A stretch of 64,000 nucleotides of DNA from Prochlorococcus sp. AG-449-G23 (GCA_003209585.1 QCQJ01000002.1:62001-126000), one strand, 5' to 3'; shown: positions 7,906 through 17,120, numbered from the stretch's first letter. Notes: generated by a model from the sequence alone, not told the origin. Numbers and translations: made by a program.

Positions 7906-10608
7906 ATGAGAGAAACACTTACATCAAGTCCTGAACTTTTTAGCGATATCAGTTGGAATCTTCTTTTATTAGGGGAAGAAACCGCAAAAAAATGGGATCA
8001 TAGCGAATTTAATATTGAACATATAATTCATACATTGTTCTCATCAAGTGAATTCTTTGCTTTCATTGAAAAATTATCAATCGACCAAGATACAGTTTTA
8101 GATATAACAGAAGATTTTTTAGAAGATACACCAACAAATGAGTCAGATATTTTTACTATCGGAGAAGATTTAGAAATTTTATTAGATAATGCGAATCAGA
8201 TTAAAATTCAATGGGGATCAAGATTAATAGAAATCCCTCATTTACTAATTGCTCTTGGAAGGGATTTAAGAATTGGAAATTATGTTTTTGAAGAAGGCAA
8301 TCTTTCAATGGAAAAATTAGAGGAAGAATTAAAGTTTTTCCCAAATATTAATCAATCAAAAGATTCTTTTAAATATAAGAACGTAATTGAGATGAATAGT
8401 CAATCTAATTTTGAATCAAACAAGGAGACTCTAATTAAAGAAGAAAAATTTGATAAAGCTATTGTTGCATTACCCAAAAGTGAACTTCAAATTGACACCA
8501 AAAAACAAATTGTAGAAGATGAAAATGCTCTTTCTATTTATGGAAAAGATTTAACAGAATCAGCAAAAAAAAGCTTACTGGATCCTGTTTTAGGAAGAGA
8601 AAATGAGATCAATAATTTAATGAGGGTACTCTGCAGAAGAAACAAAAATAATCCTATACTTATCGGCAATCCTGGAGTTGGTAAAACCTCAATTGCAAAA
8701 TTACTTGCGCAATTAATTGTAGACAAAAAAGTTCCTGATTCTTTAAAAGACTTAAAAATTATTTCACTTGACTTAGGTGCTTTAGTCTCTGGGACAAAAT
8801 TTAGAGGCCAACTAGAGGAAAGACTAAGCTTAATAATGCAAGAACTAAACAATCCAAGCCAAGGAATGATTTTACTTATTGATGAAATTCACTCAATATT
8901 TAGTTCTGACAGATCTTCCACCGACATTAGTAATATCTTAAAACCTTTACTAGCTGAAGGAGAACTTAGATGTATTGGCACAACAACACCTGAGAAATTT
9001 CGTGAAACTATTGAAAAAGATCAGGCATTGAATAATTGCTTTCAAAAGATAGCTGTGAATGAACCTTCAGTCGAGTTAACCGCAAAAATTCTGCAAGGTA
9101 TCAAAAAGAAATATGAATCACATCATGGCATAAAAATTTCTGAAGAGGCTGTAAACTATTCTGCAAAATTGGCCGACAGATACATCAACGATAAATGTCT
9201 TCCTGATAAAGCAATAGATTTAATTGATGAAGCAGCTGCACAGTTAAAAATCGAGTCTAATAACAAGCCTGAAATAATTCTCCAAATAGAAAACAAACTT
9301 CATACTATTGATAAAAAACTGAATAATTTGCAAGGAGAAAATATCGAAGCTCAAGAAAAACTATTGAATATGAGACAACAATCAGAAGACAAATTGAACG
9401 TTCTTTTGGACAATTGGAATAATTTGCGGGAAGAAATGGAGCAATTATCTTTTTTGATGAAAGAAGAAGATAAGCTAACCAAACAAATTAAAGATAAATC
9501 AAATCACTTAATTGAAAATGATCTGGATTATTTAGAAAAGCTTCAAGAAGAGTTAAGTGAAATAGAGAATGAAATACAAAAAGTTGAAGAGAATTTTAAT
9601 AAAATAAACAAAAATAGAAATTTATCTTTTAAGTATCAAGTTGAACCTGATGATATTGCTGATGTCATTTCAAAAATTACAGGTATTCCAATTTCTAAAG
9701 TAGTTTCAAATGAACGTAAGAAATTAGTCAATCTAGAAACAGAACTAAGTGAGAAAGTTATTGGACAAGAAAAAGCAATAGAAGCAGTTTCTGCTGCAAT
9801 TAGAAGAGCTCGAGTTGGCATGAAAAGTCCTAAAAGACCTATTGGATCTTTTTTATTTATGGGTCCTACAGGGGTTGGCAAAACAGAATTAGCAAAATCT
9901 CTTGCAACAGCATTATTTGATGAAGAAGACGCACTTTTAAGATTAGACATGAGTGAATATATGGAGAAAAATGCCGTAGCAAGACTTTTGGGAGCTCCTC
10001 CAGGTTATGTTGGTTATGAAGAGGGAGGTCAATTAACTGAAGCTGTAAGACGTAAACCCTATTCAGTAATACTTCTTGATGAGATAGAAAAAGCACATAC
10101 AGAAGTATTTAATATCCTTTTACAAGTCTTAGATGAAGGAAGATTGACGGACTCTCAAGGAAGGACTGTAGATTTCAAAAATACCGTAATCATTATGACA
10201 AGTAACCTAGCTGGTAAATCTATACTGGAGTATTCACAAAAGATTTCTAAAAGTGAGGGAAAGTTAGAAAAAGATCAACTAACTCTAGATGATTCCATTA
10301 GTAATACATTATCTTCAATTTTTAGACCAGAATTTTTAAATAGAATAGATGAAGTAATAAAGTTTGATCCATTATCTATTGATGAACTTCAAAAAATAAT
10401 AATTTTACAAACAGAAGATTTAAAAAACCTGCTACTTGAACAAAAAATAAATATCGCTATAGACAAAAAAGTTATTAATAAAATTGCAAACGATTCTTAT
10501 GAACCTGAATATGGTGCTAGGCCACTTAGCAGGGAACTTAGAAGACAAATAGAAAATCCCTTGGCTGCAAAACTTTTAGAGGATAACTTCAAAAACAAAA
10601 AAATATAA
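7906..10608 (+). CDS. clpB2: ClpB-type Hsp100 disaggregase paralogue (ClpB2-like)
   Basis: Hexameric AAA+ unfoldase of the ClpB/Hsp104 family, 900 residues. Order: Clp N-domain (about 1-145), linker, NBD1 with Walker A GNPGVGKT at 254-261 and Walker B LLIDE at 323-327, a coiled-coil M domain (about 450-570), NBD2 with GPTGVGKT at 653-660, Walker B VILLDE at 721-726, pore loop GYVGYEEGG at 700-708 and sensor-2 GARPLSRE. No IGF loop is seen in NBD2, so ClpP docking is unlikely. NBD1 is divergent: the two arginine fingers normally found as ERRF are replaced by NNCF (Asn376, Asn377), and pore loop 1 has KFRG in place of KYRG. NBD2 keeps FRPEFLNR. Upstream of secE. Confidence 0.9.
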   Translation: MRETLTSSPELFSDISWNLLLLGEETAKKWDHSEFNIEHIIHTLFSSSEFFAFIEKLSIDQDTVLDITEDFLEDTPTNESDIFTIGEDLEILLDNANQIKIQWGSRLIEIPHLLIALGRDLRIGNYVFEEGNLSMEKLEEELKFFPNINQSKDSFKYKNVIEMNSQSNFESNKETLIKEEKFDKAIVALPKSELQIDTKKQIVEDENALSIYGKDLTESAKKSLLDPVLGRENEINNLMRVLCRRNKNNPILIGNPGVGKTSIAKLLAQLIVDKKVPDSLKDLKIISLDLGALVSGTKFRGQLEERLSLIMQELNNPSQGMILLIDEIHSIFSSDRSSTDISNILKPLLAEGELRCIGTTTPEKFRETIEKDQALNNCFQKIAVNEPSVELTAKILQGIKKKYESHHGIKISEEAVNYSAKLADRYINDKCLPDKAIDLIDEAAAQLKIESNNKPEIILQIENKLHTIDKKLNNLQGENIEAQEKLLNMRQQSEDKLNVLLDNWNNLREEMEQLSFLMKEEDKLTKQIKDKSNHLIENDLDYLEKLQEELSEIENEIQKVEENFNKINKNRNLSFKYQVEPDDIADVISKITGIPISKVVSNERKKLVNLETELSEKVIGQEKAIEAVSAAIRRARVGMKSPKRPIGSFLFMGPTGVGKTELAKSLATALFDEEDALLRLDMSEYMEKNAVARLLGAPPGYVGYEEGGQLTEAVRRKPYSVILLDEIEKAHTEVFNILLQVLDEGRLTDSQGRTVDFKNTVIIMTSNLAGKSILEYSQKISKSEGKLEKDQLTLDDSISNTLSSIFRPEFLNRIDEVIKFDPLSIDELQKIIILQTEDLKNLLLEQKINIAIDKKVINKIANDSYEPEYGARPLSRELRRQIENPLAAKLLEDNFKNKKI

Positions 10609-10723
10609 CAATTAAACTTAACCCGGCTAAAAAAGATGAGATCGTTTTCAAACCTAGCTGAGGAGTAAATCAATAAGCTAAAATAAAAACTAAAGCGTAA
10701 AGCTTAATTTCAAAAAAAATTTT

Positions 10724-10966
10724 GTGACAAGTCCTACTACTAATAAAGAACCTCTTAAAAAGGATTCTCCTGAAGTTGAAGAGCCTAAAAAAAAGAATAA
10801 TTTTTTTAGATCTACCTACGATGAGCTTAAACTTGTCGTGTGGCCAAACAAACAACAACTTTTTAGCGAATCAGTAGCAGTTATAATTATGGTATCGTTT
10901 TCTGCTGCAGCCATTGCTTCTGTTAGCAGATTCTATGGATGGGCAGCCTCGCAAATTTTTGGTTGA
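10724..10966 (+). CDS. secE: Preprotein translocase subunit SecE
   Basis: Small subunit of the SecYEG channel. The 80-residue protein starts at GTG 10724; it has a charged N-terminal half rich in Lys, Glu and Pro, the amphipathic segment YDELKLVVWPNKQQL typical of SecE at about 39-53, and one C-terminal membrane segment (about 55-75). It is the first gene of the conserved secE-nusG-rplK-rplA-rplJ-rplL order, which supports the call despite low complexity at the N-terminus. Confidence 0.95.
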   Translation: MTSPTTNKEPLKKDSPEVEEPKKKNNFFRSTYDELKLVVWPNKQQLFSESVAVIIMVSFSAAAIASVSRFYGWAASQIFG

Positions 10967-11018
10967 ATTATCTCCCCGAATATCCATTAATAAAGATCTT
11001 AATTAAGCTTCCAGAAAA

Positions 11019-11630
11019 ATGAGTAATGAATTAACTACAAGCCTTGCTTCTTCAAAAGCAAATACAAGCATCGCAAGATGGTATGCAGTTCAAGTAGCAT
11101 CAAGCTGTGAAAAAAAAGTAAAAGCGACTCTTGAGCAGAGATCAGTAACTTTAGGTGTTAATAATAGAATCATTGAAATTGAAATTCCCCAAACTCCAGG
11201 AATTAAATTAAAAAAAGATGGAAGCAGACAAACTACTGAAGAAAAAGTTTTCCCAGGTTATGTCCTCGTAAGAATGATTTTGGATGAAGATACAATGATG
11301 GCTGTTAAGAGTACTCCAAATGTAATTAACTTTGTCGGTGCTGAAGACGGCAGAGGCAGCGGAAGATCGCGAGGTCATATCAAACCTAGACCATTATCAA
11401 GACAAGAAGTTAATAGAATCTTTAAGCGCGCATCAGAGAAAAAAGCTGTAATCAAGTTAGATATTGAAGAAAAAGATAGAATCATTGTAACTAGTGGTCC
11501 ATTCAAGGATTTCCAGGGAGAAGTTATAGAAGTTTCCGGAGAAAGAAATAAATTAAAAGCATTACTTTCAATATTTGGTCGCGAGACTCCTGTAGAATTA
11601 GAATTCTCCCAAATCAATAAACAAAATTAA
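11019..11630 (+). CDS. nusG: Transcription termination/antitermination factor NusG
   Basis: Binds RNA polymerase and modulates elongation. Of 203 residues, 20-130 form the NGN domain (WYAVQVASSCEKKV at its start, EKVFPGYVLV in the middle) and the C-terminal part is a KOW domain (IIVTSGPFKDFQGEV at about 150-165). A 17-residue Ser/Thr/Ala-rich N-terminal extension precedes the NGN domain, as in other cyanobacteria. Located 52 bases after secE and before rplK, the standard bacterial order. Confidence 0.97.
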   Translation: MSNELTTSLASSKANTSIARWYAVQVASSCEKKVKATLEQRSVTLGVNNRIIEIEIPQTPGIKLKKDGSRQTTEEKVFPGYVLVRMILDEDTMMAVKSTPNVINFVGAEDGRGSGRSRGHIKPRPLSRQEVNRIFKRASEKKAVIKLDIEEKDRIIVTSGPFKDFQGEVIEVSGERNKLKALLSIFGRETPVELEFSQINKQN

Positions 11631-11697
11631 TTCCTAATTGTTCTTGTTTATCGAGTAAAATTATGATTTTCTACTTCAGCTTAAATTTTCTAATCTA

Positions 11698-12123
11698 ATG
11701 GCAAAAAAAATTGTTGCAGTTATCAAGCTTGCTCTACAAGCAGGCAAAGCAAATCCTGCTCCTCCTGTAGGGCCAGCTTTAGGACAACATGGTGTCAATA
11801 TCATGGCATTTTGCAAAGAATACAACGCAAGGACACAAGATAAAGCAGGTTTTGTAATTCCAGTCGAGATTTCTGTTTTTGAAGATAGAAGCTTTACTTT
11901 TATCACAAAAACACCTCCTGCTTCCGTCTTAATAACAAAAGCAGCTGGCATAGAGAAAGGATCAGGTGAATCCGCAAAAGGCTCTGTTGGGAACATAAGT
12001 AAAGCTCAATTAGAAGAAATAGCCAAAACTAAGCTTCCTGATCTAAACTGTTCTAGTGTTGAATCAGCAATGAAAGTAATTGAGGGTACTGCTCGTAATA
12101 TGGGCGTCTCTATAACTGATTGA
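11698..12123 (+). CDS. rplK: 50S ribosomal protein L11
   Basis: Part of the GTPase-associated centre of the large ribosomal subunit with L10 and L7/L12. Full-length at 141 residues; the conserved proline-rich N-terminal segment ([19 protein letters not shown]) and the C-terminal rRNA-binding GTARNMGV segment are intact. Sits between nusG and rplA. Confidence 0.98.
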   Translation: MAKKIVAVIKLALQAGKANPAPPVGPALGQHGVNIMAFCKEYNARTQDKAGFVIPVEISVFEDRSFTFITKTPPASVLITKAAGIEKGSGESAKGSVGNISKAQLEEIAKTKLPDLNCSSVESAMKVIEGTARNMGVSITD

Positions 12124-12148
12124 ATTCAATACTATTTCTCACTATTTA

Positions 12149-12178
12149 GGGGAGGTTAGTTAATAACCGTTTGCACCC
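12149..12178 (+). promoter_or_regulatory. GC-rich stem in the rplK-rplA spacer
   Basis: In the 64-base spacer between rplK and rplA, GGTTA (12154-12158) pairs with TAACC (12164-12168) around a 5-base loop, and flanking GGG and CCC (12149-12151, 12176-12178) can close an outer stem. The G/C clusters stand out in this AT-rich spacer. Ribosomal protein L1 of many bacteria controls this operon by binding its mRNA, usually near rplK, so this could be a translational control element for rplA. That role is inference. Confidence 0.35.
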
Positions 12179-12187
12179 AATATTATT

Positions 12188-12895
12188 ATGAAAAAACTAT
12201 CCAAAAGAATGGCGTCTCTATCAACAAAGATAGAAGATCGCATTTACGCACCACTTGAAGCTCTTAGTATTATCAAGGAAAATGCCAATGCAAAATTTGA
12301 TGAAACTATTGAAGCACATATACGTTTAGGTATTGATCCAAAATATACTGATCAACAATTAAGGACCACTGTTGCATTACCACATGGTACTGGCCAAAGC
12401 ATCAAAATTGCAGTAATTACAAGCGGTGAGAATGTATCGAAAGCTAAGGCTGCTGGTGCAGATTTATTTGGCGAAGAAGATCTTGTGGAAAGCATCAACA
12501 AAGGAAATATGGAGTTTGATTTACTTATTGCAACTCCAGATATGATGCCAAAGGTTGCAAAATTAGGAAGAGTTTTAGGACCTAGAGGTTTAATGCCTAA
12601 TCCTAAAGCTGGGACAGTAACTAATGACATTGCTAATGCAATAAAAGAATTCAAAGCTGGTAAGCTCGAATTTAGAGCAGATAAGGCTGGAATCGTTCAT
12701 GTCCGCTTTGGAAAAGCAAGTTTTACAAAAGAGGCTCTATTTGAAAACTTAAAAACCTTACAAGAATCAATTGATAAAAATAAACCAAGTGGAGCTAAGG
12801 GAAAGTATTGGAAAACTTTTTATGTAACTTCAACAATGGGGCCTTCAGTTCAAGTAGACATAAATGCTGTACAAGATTACCAACCTGAAGGTTAA
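12188..12895 (+). CDS. rplA: 50S ribosomal protein L1
   Basis: L1-stalk protein of the large subunit, also a translational repressor in many bacteria. The 235 residues include the family signature around [19 protein letters not shown] (about 118-136) and the second domain [15 protein letters not shown]. Length matches the family. A short GC-rich stem sits in the spacer just upstream. Confidence 0.98.
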   Translation: MKKLSKRMASLSTKIEDRIYAPLEALSIIKENANAKFDETIEAHIRLGIDPKYTDQQLRTTVALPHGTGQSIKIAVITSGENVSKAKAAGADLFGEEDLVESINKGNMEFDLLIATPDMMPKVAKLGRVLGPRGLMPNPKAGTVTNDIANAIKEFKAGKLEFRADKAGIVHVRFGKASFTKEALFENLKTLQESIDKNKPSGAKGKYWKTFYVTSTMGPSVQVDINAVQDYQPEG

Positions 12896-12905
12896 CTCTT
12901 TGTAG

Positions 12906-12911
12906 TATAAT
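12906..12911 (+). promoter_or_regulatory. Putative -10 element of the rplJ-rplL unit
   Basis: A perfect TATAAT lies 11 bases after the rplA stop and 175 bases before the rplJ start. No convincing -35 is seen, which is common in this type of genome. Transcription from here would include the whole L10 leader. Confidence 0.45.
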
Positions 12912-12917
12912 TTAAAG

Positions 12918-13085
12918 TGCAATAATACGGCCAAAGAAAGTAGGTTGATTTAGTTATTCTAAATTTTTAATTCCTACCGAGGACTCGTCTTAAATTATTT
13001 CTTTTTGGATCTAATAAAAGCGGCCTCTTTAAAAGGACTTTGCCGCATTTCCTGCTCTCCCTAAATTACGATCCAAAAAACATCA
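12918..13085 (+). ncRNA. Ribosomal protein L10 leader (5' UTR of rplJ-rplL)
   Basis: The 190-base gap between rplA and rplJ carries the structured leader expected to bind the L10-L7/L12 complex and repress its own operon. Visible pairings: GTAGG (about 12940-12944) with CCTAC (about 12973-12977) in the upstream arm; GCGGC (13020-13024) with GCCGC (13042-13046), with an inner CCT/AGG pairing; and a perfect 10-base long-range helix, TTTTTGGATC (13002-13011) with GATCCAAAAA (13070-13079), that encloses the GCGGC hairpin and ends 6 bases before the rplJ ATG. Family assignment is from position and these pairings, not a covariance search. Confidence 0.75.
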
Positions 13086-13613
13086 ATGGGCCGAACACTA
13101 GAGAATAAGCAACAAATCGTTACTGAGATTAAATCTCTATTAAACGACTCGGAAATGGCTGTAGTTCTTGACTATAAAGGTTTAACTATCAAAGAGATGT
13201 CAGATTTGCGATCTAGATTGCAAACAACTAACGGCATTTGCAAAGTTACTAAAAATTCATTAATGCGTAAAGCTATTGATGGAGATAGTAATTGGAACGA
13301 TCTTGAATCTTTACTGACCGGAACAAATGCTTTTGTCTTAATCAAAGAAGATGTTGGTGGTGCTGTAAAAGCTATCCAATCTTTTCAAAAAGACACCAAA
13401 AAATCCGAAACAAAAGGAGCTTTATTTGAAGGCAGACTTCTAAGCGATTCTGAAATAAAAGAAATTGCAAGTCTTCCATCTAAAGAAGTATTGATGGCAA
13501 AAATTGCTGGCGCTCTTAATGGCGTTGCAACAAAAATTGCGATCTCTATTAATGAAGTACCTTCTGGACTTGCTAGATCACTTAAACAACATTCTGAAAA
13601 ATCAGAATCCTAA
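13086..13613 (+). CDS. rplJ: 50S ribosomal protein L10
   Basis: Base of the L7/L12 stalk. The 175-residue protein begins [19 protein letters not shown] and has the conserved [17 protein letters not shown] segment and [12 protein letters not shown]; the C-terminal helix carries L7/L12 dimers. Preceded by a 190-base structured leader and followed 28 bases later by rplL, so autoregulation of both is likely. Confidence 0.98.
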   Translation: MGRTLENKQQIVTEIKSLLNDSEMAVVLDYKGLTIKEMSDLRSRLQTTNGICKVTKNSLMRKAIDGDSNWNDLESLLTGTNAFVLIKEDVGGAVKAIQSFQKDTKKSETKGALFEGRLLSDSEIKEIASLPSKEVLMAKIAGALNGVATKIAISINEVPSGLARSLKQHSEKSES

Positions 13614-13641
13614 ATTCAAAACCTAATTAACTTTTAAGAAA

Positions 13642-14037
13642 ATGTCCGCAAAAACTGAAGAAATTCTTGAATCATTAAAATCCCTTTCACTTTTAGAAGC
13701 ATCTGAGCTTGTAAAGCAAATTGAAGATGCTTTTGGCGTATCTGCTGCAGCTTCTGCAGGTGTAGTAATGGCAGCTCCAGGAGCAGCTGGCGGTGACGCA
13801 GATGGTGGCGCTGCTGAAGAAAAAACTGAATTTGATGTAGTTCTCGAAAGCTTTGATGCAGCTGCAAAAATCAAAGTACTTAAGGTTGTAAGAAATGCAA
13901 CTGGTCTAGGTCTTGGCGATGCAAAAGCACTTGTTGAATCTGCACCAAAAACAGTAAAAGAAGGAATTGCTAAAGCAGATGCTGAATCTTTAAAGAAAGA
14001 GATTGAAGAAGCTGGAGGTAAAGTTACACTTAAGTAA
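13642..14037 (+). CDS. rplL: 50S ribosomal protein L7/L12
   Basis: Multi-copy stalk protein that recruits translational GTPases. Residues 1-30 form the dimerisation helices, followed by an Ala/Gly-rich hinge (about 35-60) and the C-terminal domain with [24 protein letters not shown]. The 131-residue length is usual. The hinge is markedly more GC-rich than the surroundings because of Ala/Gly codons. Confidence 0.98.
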   Translation: MSAKTEEILESLKSLSLLEASELVKQIEDAFGVSAAASAGVVMAAPGAAGGDADGGAAEEKTEFDVVLESFDAAAKIKVLKVVRNATGLGLGDAKALVESAPKTVKEGIAKADAESLKKEIEEAGGKVTLK

Positions 14038-14051
14038 GAGTATATTTTTTC

Positions 14052-14076
14052 AAGCCGATAGACTTTATATCGGCTT
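14052..14076 (+). terminator. Hairpin after rplL (possible terminator)
   Basis: Perfect 9-base stem AAGCCGATA and TATCGGCTT with a 7-base loop, 14 bases after the rplL stop and ending 8 bases before the rnhA start. It lacks a T run downstream, so classical intrinsic termination is not assured; it may also act as a 3'-end stabiliser of the abundant rplL mRNA or affect rnhA initiation. Confidence 0.5.
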
Positions 14077-14084
14077 CAAAAATT

Positions 14085-14813
14085 ATGAATATTGATAGTA
14101 TTGCAATTGAAGCTGCAACAGATGGAGCCTGCAGTGGTAATCCAGGTCCAGGTGGTTGGGGTGGTCTAATAATTTTTGACGACAAAAGTGAATTAGAAAT
14201 AGGTGGTTCCGAGCAAAATACTACTAATAATAGAATGGAACTCACTGCGGCTATAAAAACACTTGAGAAATTAAAAACCTATAAATTAAAAGAAAACTTT
14301 AAATTAAGAACTGATAGTAAATATGTCATAGAAGGCTATACAAAATGGATTATTAATTGGAAGAGAAATGGATGGAAAACAAGCTCAGGAAAATCAGTTC
14401 AAAATCTTGATTTATGGCAAAAAATTGATCAATTAAGAATTAATGGTCTTATAATGGAATATGTTAAAGGCCATAGCGGTGACAAACAAAATGATAGGGT
14501 AGATAAAATCGCCACCAATTACAGCAAAGGTATATCTCTAAAATGTAACTCAAAAGAGTCTGAATCTTCATTAGAATTTTTTGAAAAAAGTGCACCTACA
14601 GAAATTCAGGAATTATTTTCAAGAAATGAATTAATTAAAAAATTTGCACAAAAAAAATACTTGTTAAGTTCACCAGAACTAACTAACTTATTAGGGGAAG
14701 AAAACCACTTAAAAATAAAACAATATTTACCTTTTGAATGGCGTAATTGGATATTGATTCCTAAAGGTGAAAAATATTGGATAATAGAAAAAAAGAATCC
14801 TGATTTTTTATGA
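14085..14813 (+). CDS. rnhA: Ribonuclease HI with C-terminal extension
   Basis: Degrades the RNA of RNA-DNA hybrids. The catalytic domain occupies residues 6-150 with the expected acidic residues Asp13 (ATDGACSGNPG), Glu52 (NNRMEL), Asp77 (RTDSKY) and Asp140, plus His130 in KGHSGD. A further 90 residues follow, rich in Leu, Lys and aromatic residues (ELFSRNELIKKFAQ, LPFEWRNWILIP); typical bacterial RNase HI ends near 155 residues. The extension is not a hybrid-binding domain I recognise. The stop overlaps the pyrD start by 4 bases (ATGA), suggesting coupling. Confidence 0.95.
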   Translation: MNIDSIAIEAATDGACSGNPGPGGWGGLIIFDDKSELEIGGSEQNTTNNRMELTAAIKTLEKLKTYKLKENFKLRTDSKYVIEGYTKWIINWKRNGWKTSSGKSVQNLDLWQKIDQLRINGLIMEYVKGHSGDKQNDRVDKIATNYSKGISLKCNSKESESSLEFFEKSAPTEIQELFSRNELIKKFAQKKYLLSSPELTNLLGEENHLKIKQYLPFEWRNWILIPKGEKYWIIEKKNPDFL

Positions 14814-15979
14814 ATGAGCAAAAGGGGGTATTTAAAAATCTTTATAAAAACTTGGTTACTCCTATACTAAAAAAAGACTCCGGAATCGATGCAGAATATT
14901 TAACTAATTTATCTCTTAACCTTCTATCATTCAGTTCAAGAAAATATAATTGGCCATTAGTTTCACATATCCTAAAAAATCTAAATGAAGAATTTTGTAT
15001 AACTGACCAAAGGTTAACTCAGAACATATGTGGAATAAATTTTTGTAATCCAATTGGTTTAGCTGCAGGTTTTGACAAAAATGGAAATGCTGCAAACATA
15101 TGGAAAAACTTTGGTTTTGGATTTGCTGAACTTGGTACAGTAACTAAGTTTGCTCAAGAAGGTAATCCCAAACCAAGGTTGTTTAGATTAGCAGAAGAAG
15201 AGGCCGCATTAAATAGAATGGGTTTTAATAATAATGGTGCTGAAAATCTAGTTAAAAACTTTCTTGAACAAGGTATTGAGTTTAAAAAAAACAGGGAGAA
15301 TATTTGTTTAGGGATAAATTTCGGGAAGTCAAAAATTACAGGTTTATCTCAAGCAAAAGATGATTATTTAACTTCTCTAAAATTATTAATTCCATATTGT
15401 GATTACGCAGCAATAAACGTTAGTTCTCCAAATACTGAAGGACTAAGAAAGTTACAAGATCCAATTCTTCTAAAAGAACTTCTTAGAGAAATTAAAAACT
15501 TAACTAATTGTCCACCATTATTTGTAAAAATTGCGCCAGATTTAGGCCTTAAAGATATTGAAGATATTTGCCAATTAATAATCGAGGAAAATATCAATGG
15601 AATAATTGCTACAAACACGAGCATTGATAGATTAGGTCTTGAAAATAGAGAGATCAGGCAAACCGGATTATTACTCTCTCAAGAGAATGGGGGATTAAGT
15701 GGAAGGCCTCTACAAAAAAAAGCAAATCAAATAATAAAACATATACATAATATTGATAAAAAGATTATTTTAATTGGCGTTGGTGGAATAGATAGTCCTG
15801 AGTCAGCTTGGGAAAGAATTTGTTCTGGAGCATCTTTAATTCAACTTTATACAGGATGGATATATAAGGGTCCACAATTAGTACCAGATATACTTGAGGG
15901 AATTATAAAGCAACTCAATAACCATCAATTATCTAATATAAAAGATGCAATTGGATCAGATTTAAAATGGGTTGAATAA
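14810..15979 (+). CDS. pyrD: Dihydroorotate dehydrogenase, class 2 (quinone-dependent)
   Basis: Oxidises dihydroorotate to orotate in pyrimidine synthesis, passing electrons to membrane quinone. At 389 residues it has the class-2 N-terminal helical extension (about 1-60) before the FMN barrel; the conserved FDKNGN loop is at 88-93, and the class-2 catalytic serine is Ser206 in NVSSPNTEGLR. NTS and GVGGI phosphate-binding segments follow. Start overlaps the rnhA stop by 4 bases. The quinone is presumably plastoquinone in this organism. Confidence 0.96.
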   Translation: MNEQKGVFKNLYKNLVTPILKKDSGIDAEYLTNLSLNLLSFSSRKYNWPLVSHILKNLNEEFCITDQRLTQNICGINFCNPIGLAAGFDKNGNAANIWKNFGFGFAELGTVTKFAQEGNPKPRLFRLAEEEAALNRMGFNNNGAENLVKNFLEQGIEFKKNRENICLGINFGKSKITGLSQAKDDYLTSLKLLIPYCDYAAINVSSPNTEGLRKLQDPILLKELLREIKNLTNCPPLFVKIAPDLGLKDIEDICQLIIEENINGIIATNTSIDRLGLENREIRQTGLLLSQENGGLSGRPLQKKANQIIKHIHNIDKKIILIGVGGIDSPESAWERICSGASLIQLYTGWIYKGPQLVPDILEGIIKQLNNHQLSNIKDAIGSDLKWVE

Positions 15980-15995
15980 AATTAGAGAATGAATA

Positions 15996-17120
15996 ATGAA
16001 CAAATCTGAACCTCATGATTACTCAACGTTAGCCATGCAACGATCAAACTTAAAGCACGGTGGAAATGTATATGCAACTGCGAAAAAATTAAATTTATTA
16101 CCCTCCGAAATCATTGATGCAAGTGCATCATTAGTACCCTTTGATCCCCCTCAAATACTAATAGATTCAATAAATGCGGAAATTAAGAATCTTGGCTTTA
16201 GATATTACCCAGAAAGTAACTTGAGTGATCTGAAAGAAATAATCGGCAAATTTCATGGGATAAACCCAGACAATATATTGCCTGGGAACGGAGCTTCTGA
16301 ACTAATAACCTGGGCAGGTTATGAAGCATCCAAATTTGGAATAAGTTGTATTCCTTCTCCATCATTTGTTGATTATGAAAGATCTTTAAATTGTTGGAAT
16401 AGCGATTTTATACATTGTGAATTACCAAAAAACTGGAGTGATATTTTTCCTCAATCATTTCCGCTTCATCCAAAAGGTGATGTTATTTGGATAACAAATC
16501 CAAATAACCCTACCGGCCAATTATGGGAAAAGAATTCATTGGAGGAAGTTTTGAAAAAATATAAATTAGTTATCTGTGATGAAGCTTTCTTATCTATAAC
16601 ACCTAATGGAGACAAAGAATCTTTAATACCATTAACCCAAAGATTTGATAATTTATTAGTCTTGAGAAGCTTGACCAAAATCTTCAATATTCCTGGTCTT
16701 AGATTAGGTTACGTTATTGGCTCATCGAAAAAACTTAAACAATGGGAAATAAATAGAGATCCTTGGCCTTTAAATTCATTTGCTATTAAAGCCGGAATTG
16801 ATCTACTAAGTAATAAGAAATTCTTTGAACAGTGGACAAAACAGATTCACAGCTGGATAAATATTGAAAAAAAGAGAGTATTTGAAAAATTATCAAAAAT
16901 AGAGAACCTTAAAGTTCATAACTCTTCAACCAACTTTTTTTTAATAGAAAGTAAAACATCCTTGTCCCCAAATATAAAATACTTAGAAAATAAGGGAATA
17001 TTGCTTAGAGAATGCACTTCATTTAGATTTCTTGACGAAAAGTGGGCAAGAATAAGTTTGCAGAATAGGAAAAATAACACTCTTTTATGTAAAGAAATTC
17101 AGAATTCCTTTAAAAAATAA
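15996..17120 (+). CDS. PLP-dependent aminotransferase/decarboxylase, CobD/CobC-like
   Basis: Fold-type I PLP enzyme of 374 residues, related to histidinol-phosphate aminotransferase. The N-terminal HGGNVYATAKKL (21-32) followed by IDASASL is typical of the cobalamin enzyme CobD/CobC (threonine-phosphate decarboxylase), which makes the aminopropanol linker of cobalamin, though a general aminotransferase is possible. NPNNPTG is at 168-174, Asp195 contacts the PLP ring, the PLP lysine is Lys228 in SLTKIF and Arg236 follows. A second homologue, hisC, is at 30860. Convergent with murG, sharing 22 bases at the 3' ends. Confidence 0.8.
   Translation: MNKSEPHDYSTLAMQRSNLKHGGNVYATAKKLNLLPSEIIDASASLVPFDPPQILIDSINAEIKNLGFRYYPESNLSDLKEIIGKFHGINPDNILPGNGASELITWAGYEASKFGISCIPSPSFVDYERSLNCWNSDFIHCELPKNWSDIFPQSFPLHPKGDVIWITNPNNPTGQLWEKNSLEEVLKKYKLVICDEAFLSITPNGDKESLIPLTQRFDNLLVLRSLTKIFNIPGLRLGYVIGSSKKLKQWEINRDPWPLNSFAIKAGIDLLSNKKFFEQWTKQIHSWINIEKKRVFEKLSKIENLKVHNSSTNFFLIESKTSLSPNIKYLENKGILLRECTSFRFLDEKWARISLQNRKNNTLLCKEIQNSFKK

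Noticed and set aside
10670..10858. Reverse-strand frame over secE
   Set aside because: Antisense of secE and its leader; no family features, and secE is fixed by gene order.
13623..13874. Reverse-strand Ala/Pro-rich frames over rplL
   Set aside because: Shadow of the Ala/Gly-rich L7/L12 hinge read on the opposite strand; rplL is certain.
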